Source: an uncultured Dehalococcoidia bacterium
Lineage (GTDB): Bacteria; Chloroflexota; Dehalococcoidia; Lucifugimonadales; GCA-2712585
Direction: 5' to 3'
DNA length: 64,000 nucleotides
NCBI GenBank assembly: GCA_958295715.1
Contig: OY282371.1
Coordinates: 1,187,183-1,251,182, forward strand
The first letter of the stretch is position 1, and each line of letters opens with the position of its first letter. Shown one piece after another: positions 8,807 to 17,431 of the stretch. The notes under the pieces were generated by a model that had not been told where the DNA came from, ran no database searches, and was given only the letters and a program-made list of their open reading frames with translations. The position numbers were made by a program, and so were the translations under genes.

Positions 8807-10015
8807 ATGATTGACCTCCCCCTGCTCCGGGACTGCTTCGCCAGTTCCGACGCGAAAATCGTCATGCTGGTCGTAGACGGCTTGGGCGGCGCGCCCCACC
8901 CCGACACGGGGAAATCCGAGTTGGAAGCGGCCAAGCTTCCCAATCTAAACGCCCTCGCTCAACGGAGCGCCTTGGGACTCACCATCCCCGTCCTCCCCGG
9001 CGTCACCCCGGGCAGCGGCCCCGGGCACATGGCCCTGTTCGGCTACGACCCCCTCAAGCACGTCATCGGCCGGGGCGCCCTGGAGGCCATGGGCGTGGCG
9101 GGCGTGGATTTTCAGGATGGCGACGTGGTGGCCAGGGGCAACTTCTGCACCGTGGACGCCAACGGCCTCCTGGTGGACCGCAGGGCCGGGCGCATCCCCT
9201 CCAGGCTCAGCGAACCCCTCTGCCGCGAGTTGGACAGGATAAAGGTGGATTCCATCGATATCCGAGTCTATCCGGTAATGGACTACAGGTTCGTGCTGCG
9301 TATGCGCGGCGACGGCCTCTCCGACGACCTCACGGAGATGGACCCCCAGCGCACCGGGGTTCCCCTTCAAAACGTGAAGGCCCTCAGCATAAAGGCCAAG
9401 AGCGCCGCCGAGGCCTGCAACGAGTTCGTGCGCCAGGCCCGCCAACTCCTCATGGACGAGGAACGGGCCAACATGGTTATACTCAGAGGCTTCTCCGGAA
9501 TGCCCCACATGCCATCCATGGCCCGCGCCTACGGGCTCAACCCCGCCGCCATCGCCGCCTACCCCATGTACAGGGGGCTGGCGTCTATCTTGGGAATGAC
9601 GGTCCTGCCCACCGGGGCCACCTTTGAGGATGAGTTGGATACCCTGGAGGCGCGCTACCACGAGCACGACTTCTTCTTCATCCACTACAAGCACACCGAC
9701 ACCGCCGGGGAGGACGGCGATTTTGACGCCAAGATGAAGGCCCTGGAGGATTTGGACTCCTATCTGCCGCGGCTCCTCGACCTGCGCCCCGACGTTCTGC
9801 TCATAGCGGGTGACCACTCCACCCCGTCAATCATGGCCAACCACAGCTGGCACCCGGTCCCGTTGCTGCTGCACTCCAAGTGGACCGGCGGCGAGAGGTC
9901 GGACGGCTTCAGCGAGAGGACGTGCGCCCGCGGCTCTCTGGGAACCATCAAGGCCATACACGTCATGCTCATGGCCATGGCCCACGCGGGGAAGATGTCC
10001 AGGTTCGGAGCCTAG
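8807..10015 (+). CDS. apgM: Cofactor-independent phosphoglycerate mutase, archaeal type
   Basis: Interconverts 3- and 2-phosphoglycerate. It belongs to the alkaline-phosphatase superfamily, aPGAM branch, with 402 residues (bacterial GpmI is about 510). The start MLVVDGLGG supplies the first metal ligand, and GVTPGSGPGHMALFGYDP holds the phosphoserine region typical of this branch. FFIHYKHTDTAGEDGDFDAK and IAGDHSTPS carry the remaining metal-binding His and Asp residues. It lies between pgk and tpiA; the tpiA start is 4 nt after its stop. The family is known from archaea and scattered bacteria. Confidence 0.93.
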   Translation: MIDLPLLRDCFASSDAKIVMLVVDGLGGAPHPDTGKSELEAAKLPNLNALAQRSALGLTIPVLPGVTPGSGPGHMALFGYDPLKHVIGRGALEAMGVAGVDFQDGDVVARGNFCTVDANGLLVDRRAGRIPSRLSEPLCRELDRIKVDSIDIRVYPVMDYRFVLRMRGDGLSDDLTEMDPQRTGVPLQNVKALSIKAKSAAEACNEFVRQARQLLMDEERANMVILRGFSGMPHMPSMARAYGLNPAAIAAYPMYRGLASILGMTVLPTGATFEDELDTLEARYHEHDFFFIHYKHTDTAGEDGDFDAKMKALEDLDSYLPRLLDLRPDVLLIAGDHSTPSIMANHSWHPVPLLLHSKWTGGERSDGFSERTCARGSLGTIKAIHVMLMAMAHAGKMSRFGA

Positions 10016-10019
10016 CCCC

Positions 10020-10793
10020 ATGCCTCCATGCCTAGCCGTCGGCAACTGGAAGATGAACACCGGCGTCGCCGAGGCGGTGGCCCTGGCATCATCCATAAGA
10101 AATGGGCTGGAAAGCCCGGCCCCCCGCGGCGTGGAGACCGTCATCTGCCCCCCCTTCATATCACTGGCCCCCGTGATGGACGCCATTAGCGGCTCGCCCA
10201 TAAAGCTCGGCGCCCAAAACGCCTACTCACGGCCCAGCGGGGCCTTCACCGGCGAGATATCGCCCCAAATGCTGGCCGACTTCTGCCAGTACGTCATCCT
10301 TGGGCACTCGGAGCGCAGGCACGTTATGGGGGAAGACGAGGGCCTGATAGCGGAAAAGACCGTGGCCGCCGTAGCCGCCGGTCTCCAGCCCATCCTCTGC
10401 GTTGGAGAGACCCTGGAGGAGCGACAGCGCGGCGACGCCGGCGCGGTGACACGGCGGCAGATAAGGACGGCCTTGGCCGGCGTCCCCACCGCCGGTGGGC
10501 TGGTCATCGCCTACGAGCCGGTTTGGGCCATCGGAACCGGCGTCCCCGCCACCCCCGCCGCCGTGGTTGACATAACCGCCGGCGCCATACGGGAGGAGCT
10601 GGCCGACCGCTACGGCGAGACGGCTTCCAGCCAAGTCCCGGTCCTCTATGGAGGAAGCGTGAATCCCCAAAACGTGGCTGACTTCCTGCGGGAACCCAGC
10701 ATCCAGGGCGCCCTTGTGGGGGGAGCCAGCCTCAACGCCGGCCAGTTTATCCAGATAGTGAGGCTCACCGCAGAGATAAAAGGGCCGGCCTAA
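10020..10793 (+). CDS. tpiA: Triosephosphate isomerase
   Basis: Interconverts dihydroxyacetone phosphate and glyceraldehyde 3-phosphate. It is a 257-residue TIM barrel. VGNWKMN holds the catalytic Lys, ILGHSERR the electrophilic His, and AYEPVWAIGTG the catalytic Glu and the mobile loop; VLYGGSVNPQN and LVGGASL form the phosphate site. The ATG at 10020 begins directly in MPPCLAVGNWKMN; the frame is open farther upstream but that part overlaps apgM. The TAA at 10791-10793 is followed at once by the miaA GTG. Confidence 0.97.
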   Translation: MPPCLAVGNWKMNTGVAEAVALASSIRNGLESPAPRGVETVICPPFISLAPVMDAISGSPIKLGAQNAYSRPSGAFTGEISPQMLADFCQYVILGHSERRHVMGEDEGLIAEKTVAAVAAGLQPILCVGETLEERQRGDAGAVTRRQIRTALAGVPTAGGLVIAYEPVWAIGTGVPATPAAVVDITAGAIREELADRYGETASSQVPVLYGGSVNPQNVADFLREPSIQGALVGGASLNAGQFIQIVRLTAEIKGPA

Positions 10794-11756
10794 GTGGACC
10801 GCGCCAACCCTCCCCTCATTGCCATCGTGGGGCCAACCGCCGTGGGCAAGAGCCGCCTGGCCCTCGCCTTGGCCCGGTCCCTGGGCGGCGAGATAATCAA
10901 CGCCGACAGCCGCCAGGTCTACCTTGGCATGGACATAGGCTCGGCAAAGCCCACGCCCGAGGAACGCTCCCTGGCCCCGCACCACCTGCTAGACGTCCGC
11001 CGCCCCGACGAGACCTTCAGCCTGGGCATCTTCCTCCAAATGGCCAAGGACGCCATCCAAGAGGCGCGGGGCCGCGGCCGAGTCCCCCTGCTGGTGGGCG
11101 GCTCCGGGCAGTACGTGTGGGCCCTGCTGGAGGGTTGGCGGCTTCCCAAGGCGGCCCCCAACCCAACCCTCAGGGCCGACCTAGAGCTTCAGGCCAGCCG
11201 CCGCGGCCTCTGGCCCCTCTACCAGCTGCTCCAGGCCGTCGCGCCCCAGGCAGCCGGGAAAACCGACCCCAAGAACCCGCGCCGGGTCATCCGCGCCCTT
11301 GAAGTCCACTTTGCGGGAGGAACCAACCCGCCCCTCAAAACAGCCGCAGACGCCGCCCCGGGGCCATCCCTGGTTCTGGGGCTTACCCTAGACCGGCCAG
11401 AGTTGTACCGCAGAATCGATGCCCGCGTAGACCGGATGATGGCCCAAGGCTTCGTTGAGGAGACCCGGCGTCTGCTTGATGCGGGATACCCCCCCGACCT
11501 GCCCTCCATGTCGGCCGTTGGCTACCGCGAGTTGGCCACCCACATCCGGGGAGACATCCCCCTCGACGAGGCGGTGAGGGCCATAAAATACGCCACCCAC
11601 CGGATAGCGCGCAAACAATACGCCTGGTTCCGGCCCAAAGACCCCCGCATCCACTGGATCCAGGCCGACGGCCACGAGACGGAGGCCGCCCTAGAGAAGG
11701 CCCGTGAGTTCCTGGGCCGGTGTGATAAAATAGCCCCTAAAGAGGCCATAGCGTAA
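10794..11756 (+). CDS. miaA: tRNA dimethylallyltransferase
   Basis: Adds a dimethylallyl group to A37 of tRNAs that read UNN codons. The 320-residue protein opens with the P-loop VGPTAVGKSRLA and has the DSRQVYLGMDIGSAKPT substrate motif, HHLLDVRRPDETFS, VGGSGQYVWAL, and the C-terminal SAVGYREL and RIARKQYAWFR motifs that contact tRNA. The start is GTG, immediately after the tpiA stop. As last gene of the operon it is followed by a repeat-rich spacer. It uses dimethylallyl diphosphate, which may or may not connect to the prenyl-synthase-like gene upstream. Confidence 0.96.
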   Translation: MDRANPPLIAIVGPTAVGKSRLALALARSLGGEIINADSRQVYLGMDIGSAKPTPEERSLAPHHLLDVRRPDETFSLGIFLQMAKDAIQEARGRGRVPLLVGGSGQYVWALLEGWRLPKAAPNPTLRADLELQASRRGLWPLYQLLQAVAPQAAGKTDPKNPRRVIRALEVHFAGGTNPPLKTAADAAPGPSLVLGLTLDRPELYRRIDARVDRMMAQGFVEETRRLLDAGYPPDLPSMSAVGYRELATHIRGDIPLDEAVRAIKYATHRIARKQYAWFRPKDPRIHWIQADGHETEAALEKAREFLGRCDKIAPKEAIA

Positions 11757-12163
11757 CCACAATGCCCGCCAACCATACCCACCCTATCCGTCATTCCCGC
11801 GCAGGCGGGAATCCAGGAAGCCCACACCGCAAACCAACCCTCTTCAAACCAAAGTGGGCGCACGCGCCCTGCCCCCCCTATCCGCATTCCCGCGCAGGCG
11901 GGAATCCAGGAAGCCCACACCGCAAACCAACCCTCTTCAAACCAAAGTGGGCGCACGCGCCCTGCCCCCCCTATCCGCATTCCCGCCCCCCCTTTCCGTC
12001 ATTCCCGCGCAGGCGGGAATCCATCCCGGCCCGGGGGGACGCCTATCTGCCCGCGCCGGTCATTCCCGCGCAGACGGGAGGAAGCCAGGCCATCAAGGCC
12101 GCCCATAACCGCCACACACCCTGATATCTGTCCAAAAAACCCAAAGAAGGAGACGCGCCGCCA
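11757..12163 (+). repeat. Spacer with REP-like palindromes and a 93-bp tandem repeat
   Basis: The gap between miaA and dapF carries at least four copies of the hairpin TTCCCGCGCAGGCGGGAA or close variants. A unit of 93 bp is present about twice (the GCAGGCGGGA core lies at 11801 and 11894). It combines this hairpin with a second palindrome, GGGCGCACGCGCCC, at about 11853 and 11946. Open frames through this block exist only because 93 is a multiple of three. An AAGGAG Shine-Dalgarno for dapF lies just before 12164. Confidence 0.85.
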
Positions 12164-13024
12164 ATGAAGTTCACCAAGATGGAGGGCTGCGGCAACGACT
12201 ACATATACGTGGACGCCCGCGCCACTGAAGCCGACTGGCCGGCCCTCTCCCGCGCCATGAGCGACCGGCACTTCGGCATTGGCAGCGACGGCCTCATCCT
12301 GGTCATGGAGTCCCAGCGCGCCGACCTGAAGATGCGCATGTTCAACGCCGACGGCTCCGAGGGCGAGATGTGCGGCAACGGCATCCGCTGCTTCACGAAG
12401 TTCGCCCTTGAGCGGGACATGGCCGCGGCCTCCGACAACGGCCTAAGGGTGGAAACCATGTCGGGGGTCCGCACCGTGGTCCCCATACGACAGGAGGGCG
12501 TCATCACCGGGGCCAGGGTGTCCATGGGCGCGCCGCGGCTCCTTCCCCACGAGACGCCGGTGACGGTGGACCTGGCCCAGGCGCAGCGCGTCGGCGACGC
12601 CGTGGTCGACTACCCCCTCACCATCGACGGCGTCGACCTCCGGCTGACCTTCGTATCCATGGGGAACCCTCACGCCGTGGCCTTCATCCAACAGCCCGTG
12701 AGCCGGTTTCCCCTGCGCGAAATCGGCCCCAAGGTAGAGAACCACCCCATGTTTCCCAACCGTGTCAACTTCGAGATAGTAAACCCGGTGGAGAGGGGTA
12801 GGGTGGACGCCAGGGTGTGGGAGCGGGGAAGCGGCGAGACCATGGCCTGCGGCAGCGGGGCCTGCGCCATCACCGTGGCCGCCAGGCTTAAGGGCTTGAG
12901 CGACGGCGCCCTTGAAGTCCGACTGCCCGGCGGCGCCCTCGCCGTCGAGTGGGACGGCATTGGTGAAGTGTTCCTGCAAGGCCCGGCCACCGAGGTCTTC
13001 ACCGGCCACTGGAAGACTCCCTAG
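12164..13024 (+). CDS. dapF: Diaminopimelate epimerase
   Basis: Interconverts LL- and meso-diaminopimelate for lysine and peptidoglycan synthesis. The 286 residues form two similar halves. The two active-site cysteines are in EMCGNGIRC and MACGSGACA; GCGNDYIYVD and GNPHAVAF are the other family motifs, with GSGETMACG ahead of the second cysteine. The ATG at 12164 has AAGGAGACG upstream. dapL lies about 0.8 kb downstream on the same strand; its product LL-DAP is the substrate of DapF, so the two genes form the end of the aminotransferase variant of the lysine pathway. Confidence 0.96.
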   Translation: MKFTKMEGCGNDYIYVDARATEADWPALSRAMSDRHFGIGSDGLILVMESQRADLKMRMFNADGSEGEMCGNGIRCFTKFALERDMAAASDNGLRVETMSGVRTVVPIRQEGVITGARVSMGAPRLLPHETPVTVDLAQAQRVGDAVVDYPLTIDGVDLRLTFVSMGNPHAVAFIQQPVSRFPLREIGPKVENHPMFPNRVNFEIVNPVERGRVDARVWERGSGETMACGSGACAITVAARLKGLSDGALEVRLPGGALAVEWDGIGEVFLQGPATEVFTGHWKTP

Positions 13025-13389
13025 CCCCTGCACGGCCGCCATACGCCCCCGGGCCGCGCGCCAACCGCGCGCCGCCCTGGTCTTGGCAGACGACGCGTCC
13101 CCTGTGGGCGGCGTCCTCCCCTGGCCCCTCTCTCCCCGGCCTCGCGCAACCCGCCTGCATTCCCGCTCCCTCTCATCCGTCATTCCCGCCCCCCCCCTCC
13201 TGTCCGTCATTCCCGCGCAGGCGGGAATCCAGGAAGCCTACACAGCAAAACCAACGCCCCAAACTCCAAGGCCACCCGTTGGGGCTTCTCTCGTGGCCGC
13301 CCTTCTCCCCCCAACCGGACGGGAAAGGGGTAGAGGGGCATGGCAGCCGGCATTCGCGCCCTTCCCCCATCCCCCAGCCCCCTCTAAAG
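13025..13389 (+). repeat. Gene-free spacer with REP-like palindromes
   Basis: This GC-rich spacer holds a partial palindrome at about 13173-13190 and a full TTCCCGCGCAGGCGGGAA copy at about 13210-13228, followed by a flank resembling that of the 11.8-kb repeats (AATCCAGGAAGCC). No convincing gene is seen; a 174-codon open frame across it is Pro/Ala/Arg-rich and repeat-derived. Confidence 0.75.
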
Positions 13390-13418
13390 TTGCGCCCCAA
13401 AGCCTCAACCGATATATT
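13390..13418 (+). promoter_or_regulatory. Probable promoter for the 110-residue membrane protein gene
   Basis: TTGCGC and TATATT are separated by 17 nt. The -10 element is about 32 nt before the ATG, and the AAGGAGG Shine-Dalgarno of the gene follows. Confidence 0.5.
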
Positions 13419-13450
13419 CTAGCCGAGGATACCTGAACAAGGAGGTCACC

Positions 13451-13783
13451 ATGCCTTTGCCAGCCTTTCTCATTGCAGCGCTCAAAGCCGCTCCCCTGCT
13501 TGCGACAGCGGCGGCCAAGGTGCATGAAACCCTTAGCAAGGCCAAGCCGAAGACGGCCCCAACGGAGGACGTCCGGGCCGCTCTTGACCACCTCAGAGAG
13601 CAGGTTGAGCGGCTAGAGGCCAACTCCCTTCAGCAGGCGGAGCTGGTCTCCCAGATAGCAGCCCAAGGCGAAGCCCTCGCCCAGGGTGTCAGCGCGCTGG
13701 CCCGCCGCATCAAGCTAATGGAACTGTCCATCGCCGGGGCCTCCATGGTCGCCGTAACCGCCCTGGTAGTGGCCCTGGTATAG
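13451..13783 (+). CDS. Small predicted membrane protein with coiled coil, unknown function
   Basis: Not recognised. The 110 residues begin with an Ala/Leu-rich hydrophobic stretch (residues 4-22). A Lys/Pro linker follows, then a heptad-like amphipathic helix from about 42 to 88 (ALDHLREQVERLEAN), and a C-terminal membrane helix of about 18 residues (ASMVAVTALVVALV) ending the protein. This fits a tail-anchored coiled-coil protein. A good Shine-Dalgarno (AAGGAGGTCACC) precedes the ATG and a plausible promoter lies upstream, so it is probably a real gene. It stands between dapF and dapL without overlap. Confidence 0.6.
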   Translation: MPLPAFLIAALKAAPLLATAAAKVHETLSKAKPKTAPTEDVRAALDHLREQVERLEANSLQQAELVSQIAAQGEALAQGVSALARRIKLMELSIAGASMVAVTALVVALV

Positions 13784-13832
13784 GCGTGCATTTTTACACT
13801 TCGCGCCAAAATTAGACACACGAGTTGACATA

Positions 13833-15011
13833 ATGAAATTTTCGAAACGCCTGGACCAACTCCCCGCCTATCCCTTCGTGGAGATATCCCGCGTCATCGC
13901 CCGGAAGCGGGCCGAGGGGGCCGACGTGGTGACCTTTGGCATCGGCGACCCCGACATCCCCACACCATCCCCCATCATCGACCGGCTGGCCCGCGCGTCC
14001 CGCGACCCCGCCAACCACCGCTACCCCGAGACCGACGGCCTTCCCCAGGTCCGGGAGGCCATCGCCGCCTGGTACAAGACCCGATTCGGCGTTGACCACC
14101 TGGACCCCGCCTCTGAGACCCTGCCCCTGATAGGCGCCAAGGAGGGCATCGGCCACGCCGCCTTCTGCTTCCTGGACCCGGGCGACGTGGCCCTGGTTCC
14201 CGACCCCGCCTATCCCGTCTACGACGCCGGGACCCTCTTCGCCGGCGCCGACTCCCACCACATGCCCCTCACCCAGGAGAACGGCTGGCTGCCGGACCTG
14301 AGCGCCGTTCCCGCCGAAGTGGCCAAAAGGGCCAAGGTCCTTTGGCTCAACTACCCCAACAACCCCACGGGGGCCGTGGCCGGGGCCGGCTACTATCGAC
14401 AGGCCATCGACTTCGCCCGCCAGCACGACGTAGCCCTCCTCCACGACGCCGCCTATAGCGAGGTGGTCTACGACGGCTACAAGGCCCTGAGCTTCATGGA
14501 GATAGACGGCGCAAAGGACGTGGGCATCGAGTTCCACTCCCTCTCCAAGTGCTTCAACATGACCGGCTGGCGCTTCGGCTCCGTGGTGGGCAACGCCGAC
14601 ATGATTCAGGCCCTATTCAAGATAAAGTCCAACCTAGACTCCGGCATCCCCCAGGCCATTCAGGAGATGGCCATTGAGGCCCTCACAGGCCCGCAGAACC
14701 ACATTGACGAGAACAACGCCATATACCAGAGCCGCCGGGACAGGGTGATGGACGCCCTCATCCATATAGGACTCCGGGTGGAGGCTCCGAAGGCCGCCCT
14801 GTACCTGTGGGCGAGAGTCCCGGAAGGATACACCTCGGCCTCCTTCACCGCCCAACTCCTTGACGACACGGACATCGTGGTGACGCCGGGCTCCAGCTAC
14901 GGCGCCGGCGGCGAGGGGTACATACGCCTATCCCTCACCACCCCCGACGAGATGGTGGACAAGGGAATTCAACGGCTGCGCTCCTGGCGTATCCCGCCGC
15001 CCAAGGAGTAA
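13833..15011 (+). CDS. dapL: LL-diaminopimelate aminotransferase
   Basis: PLP-dependent class I/II aminotransferase of 392 residues. DapL converts tetrahydrodipicolinate directly to LL-diaminopimelate with glutamate as donor. Family signatures include [38 protein letters not shown] and the Schiff-base lysine in [15 protein letters not shown]; the C-terminal arginine is in YIRLSLT. Proximity to dapF supports DapL over a general aspartate aminotransferase, since sequence alone does not fully separate the two. No strong Shine-Dalgarno precedes the ATG at 13833. The stop overlaps the AAGGAG that serves hflX. Confidence 0.82.
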   Translation: MKFSKRLDQLPAYPFVEISRVIARKRAEGADVVTFGIGDPDIPTPSPIIDRLARASRDPANHRYPETDGLPQVREAIAAWYKTRFGVDHLDPASETLPLIGAKEGIGHAAFCFLDPGDVALVPDPAYPVYDAGTLFAGADSHHMPLTQENGWLPDLSAVPAEVAKRAKVLWLNYPNNPTGAVAGAGYYRQAIDFARQHDVALLHDAAYSEVVYDGYKALSFMEIDGAKDVGIEFHSLSKCFNMTGWRFGSVVGNADMIQALFKIKSNLDSGIPQAIQEMAIEALTGPQNHIDENNAIYQSRRDRVMDALIHIGLRVEAPKAALYLWARVPEGYTSASFTAQLLDDTDIVVTPGSSYGAGGEGYIRLSLTTPDEMVDKGIQRLRSWRIPPPKE

Positions 15012-15016
15012 GGCCA

Positions 15017-16147
15017 ATACCCAAGAGAACCCTGCCGAACCTGTCCGAACCCGAAGGCGCCCTGCTGGTTGGGGCGCATCTAAAGGGAACTGGCGCCCTG
15101 TGGGGGCTGGAAAGCTCCCTTGAGGAACTGGCCCAACTCACCGCGACGGCCGGCGGCCGGGTAGTGGCCACCGTCAGCCAGCAGTTGGAAAAGCCCACCC
15201 CCTACTACGTGGGCAAGGGCAAGCTGGAGGAGATAAGGGAACTCAAGGCAGACCTGCACGCGGACCTTGTCATCTTTGACGACGAGCTCACCCCTACCCA
15301 GCAGCGAAACTTGGAGCAGGCCCTGGGCGAAAAGGTCATCGACCGCACCGCCTTGATACTAGACATCTTCGCCCGTCACGCCCGCACCCGCGAGGGGCAG
15401 TTGCAGGTGAGGCTGGCCCAACACCAGTACCTGCTGCCGCGGCTGGCGGGCCAGTGGTCCCACCTGGAGCGGCTGGGAGGCGGCATCGGCACCCGCGGCC
15501 CCGGCGAGACCCAGATAGAAACTGACCGCCGCCTTATACGAGGGGCCATCAAGCGGCTGAAGGCCGAGATAGACGGGGTGAAACGCAGCAGAACCCTCCA
15601 CCGCAACCGGCGCAGGAAGTCGGGGCTGCCGGTGACCTCCTTGGTGGGCTACACCAACGCGGGCAAGAGCACCCTCTTCAACACCCTATCCAGGGCCGGC
15701 GTGACCTCCGAGAACCGGCTCTTCTCCACCCTCGACACGGTCACCCGGCGGATACGGCTCCCCTTCGGCGACGAGATGCTCTTGACCGACACGGTGGGCT
15801 TCATCAACAAGCTGCCCCCCACCGTGGTGTCGGCCTTCCACGCCACCCTTGAAGACTTGCAGGACGCCGACCTCCTTCTACACGTCGTCGACGCGTCCAA
15901 CCCCATGGCCTCGCAGCAGGCCCAGGCCGTTGAGGAAACCTTGGAGCAGTTGGGGCTGGAGGACAGGGCCAAGCTCCTGGTCCTCAACAAGATAGACGCG
16001 GCCCAGGGCAACGGCGCCCGCGACATACCCTTGAACCCCCGCTACCGGAGAGTGTCCGTCTCCGCCACGAAGGGGTGGAACATCGACGGCCTCCTGAACG
16101 GCATTCAGGACGTCCTGGTCAGGGAATGGGTCGCAAAAGCCATCTAA
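15017..16147 (+). CDS. hflX: Ribosome-associated GTPase HflX
   Basis: HflX splits stalled or heat-damaged 70S ribosomes. The HflX N-terminal domain ([27 protein letters not shown]) is followed by the glycine-rich [18 protein letters not shown] linker. The G domain has GYTNAGKST (P-loop), DTVGFI (G3) and LNKID (G4). The first standard start in frame is GTG at 15164, but HflX-like sequence continues upstream (GALLVGAH, then [11 protein letters not shown]). That extension has no ATG, GTG or TTG. AAGGAG at 15003-15008 stands 8 nt before an ATA at 15017, which I take as the likely start. The 3' end is copied three more times downstream. Confidence 0.88.
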   Translation: MPKRTLPNLSEPEGALLVGAHLKGTGALWGLESSLEELAQLTATAGGRVVATVSQQLEKPTPYYVGKGKLEEIRELKADLHADLVIFDDELTPTQQRNLEQALGEKVIDRTALILDIFARHARTREGQLQVRLAQHQYLLPRLAGQWSHLERLGGGIGTRGPGETQIETDRRLIRGAIKRLKAEIDGVKRSRTLHRNRRRKSGLPVTSLVGYTNAGKSTLFNTLSRAGVTSENRLFSTLDTVTRRIRLPFGDEMLLTDTVGFINKLPPTVVSAFHATLEDLQDADLLLHVVDASNPMASQQAQAVEETLEQLGLEDRAKLLVLNKIDAAQGNGARDIPLNPRYRRVSVSATKGWNIDGLLNGIQDVLVREWVAKAI

Positions 16148-16402
16148 CCGGCCAATGGGGTGGAACATTGACGGCCTGCTGGACGGCATTCAGGACGTCC
16201 TGGTTAGAGAATGGGTCGCCAAAGTCGTCTGACCGGCCAATGGGATGGAACATCAACGGCCTACTGGACGGCATTCAGGACGTCCTGGTCAGGGAATGGG
16301 TCGCCAAAGCCATCTAACCGGCCGATGAGATGGAACATCGACGGCCTGCTGGACGGCATTCAGGACGTCCTGGTCAGGGAATGGGTCGCCAAAGCCGTCT
16401 GA
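16071..16402 (+). repeat. 85-bp tandem repeat of the hflX 3' end, four copies
   Basis: The last codons of hflX (encoding [17 protein letters not shown]), its stop and a short spacer recur three times after the gene. The core GCATTCAGGACGTCC lies at 16101, 16186, 16271 and 16356, an exact 85-bp period. Copies differ by a few substitutions, several of them silent in the original frame, and each keeps a stop (TAA or TGA). Because 85 is not a multiple of three the copies cannot extend HflX. Confidence 0.95.
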
Positions 16403-16614
16403 CCGGCCTGTAACCCGATATTCAAAAAATTACCTGTTGGTTCGCACAATAAATGTTATGTTATCTAAGGGCCTCGTTTTTTCCAGGGTTTACATAATAA
16501 CGCCCCTCCCCGGCTGAATCCGCCCCCCACCCCCCGCATCCCCTTCCCCTCCGCCAAGCAGGGCGGCCGGCGTTCCCCGCCACGCGCCCGCCACCCCATG
16601 TCGTTCCGCGCCCT
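16403..16614. other. Gene-free spacer with a locally AT-rich patch
   Basis: From about 16415 to 16500 the sequence is markedly AT-rich (runs such as TTCAAAAAATT and AATGTTATGTTATC) in an otherwise GC-rich region. No open frame of substance, no tRNA and no clear terminator are seen. Confidence 0.5.
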
Positions 16615-17310
16615 CCTTCCGGCATTCCCGCGCAGGCGGGAAGGGCGCGTGCGCCCACTTAGTTTTGAAGAGCGATGGTTCTCCGGCGCGAGGTTTCTGC
16701 CGTCCCGCCCACCTTCCCGTCATTCCCGCGAAGGCGGGAATCCATCCCCTCCTGTTACCGTTTGACGCCGGCTCCCTTGGCTTGATGGGGCGTGAGAAGG
16801 GCGCAGTGGCGATTGGCGAAGGGTTTCTGGATTCCCGTTTCGGCGGGGGTGACGGGCAGGTGGGTGGGAATTAAAGAGAAGTGACGCAGTTATGAGGCTG
16901 GCGGGGCGCGCTCCGCCGGCTGGATTCGCGATGAAGGGGGAGGGGATGGATTCCCGCCTGCGCGGGAATGACGGAAAGGGGGGGAATGCGGATAGGGGGC
17001 CAGAAGCCTCCAACGCAGAACCGGCCCTCTTCGAAACTTACGTGCGCGCACGCGCCCTTCCCGCCTGCGCGGGAATGACGGAAAGGGGGGTGGTCGGGAA
17101 TGCGGATAGTGGGGCCAGAAGCCTCCAACGCAGAACCGGCCCTCTTCGAAACTTACGTGGGCGCACGCGCCCTTCCCGCCTGCGCGGGAATGACGGGAAG
17201 GGGGGCGGGAATGCGGATAGGGGGGCCAGAAGCCCCCAGCCAGAACCAACGCTCTTGAAAACTAAGTGGGCGCACGCGCCCTTCCCGCCTGCGCGGGAGT
17301 GACGGATGAG
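16615..17310. repeat. REP-like palindrome cluster with about 112-bp tandem units
   Basis: Seven or more copies of the TTCCCGCCTGCGCGGGAA hairpin, in both orientations, fill the spacer before the S41 protease gene. From about 16990 a composite unit is present three times (GCGCCCTTCC at 17052, 17167 and 17276). It consists of a conserved flank (GCCAGAAGCCTCCAACGCAG), then CTCTTCGAAACTTACGTGG, then GGGCGCACGCGCCC or a variant, then the hairpin. Long open frames here have no codon bias and are repeat artefacts. Confidence 0.85.
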
Positions 17311-17431
17311 AGGGGTCGGGAATGCGGAAAGGGGCAGGCCGCCGGCCCCGGCGCGGCGTCCCTCTATGCCATTCTCATAGAGTGGTACAATGGGGGGAGA
17401 TTTCCTGGCGCGACGAGGTGCGATAGCTCCC

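Noticed and set aside
11762..12124. 120-codon open frame after miaA
   Set aside because: It is made by the 93-bp tandem repeat, whose length is a multiple of three; it has no independent coding signal.
13824..13829. TTGACA before dapL as a promoter element
   Set aside because: It lies 3 nt before the ATG, so it cannot be the -35 box for this gene.
16075..16402. Short open frames over the hflX array that end in VREWVAKAI or VREWVAKAV
   Set aside because: These are the copied gene ends read in shifted frames; they have no start signal and no separate identity.
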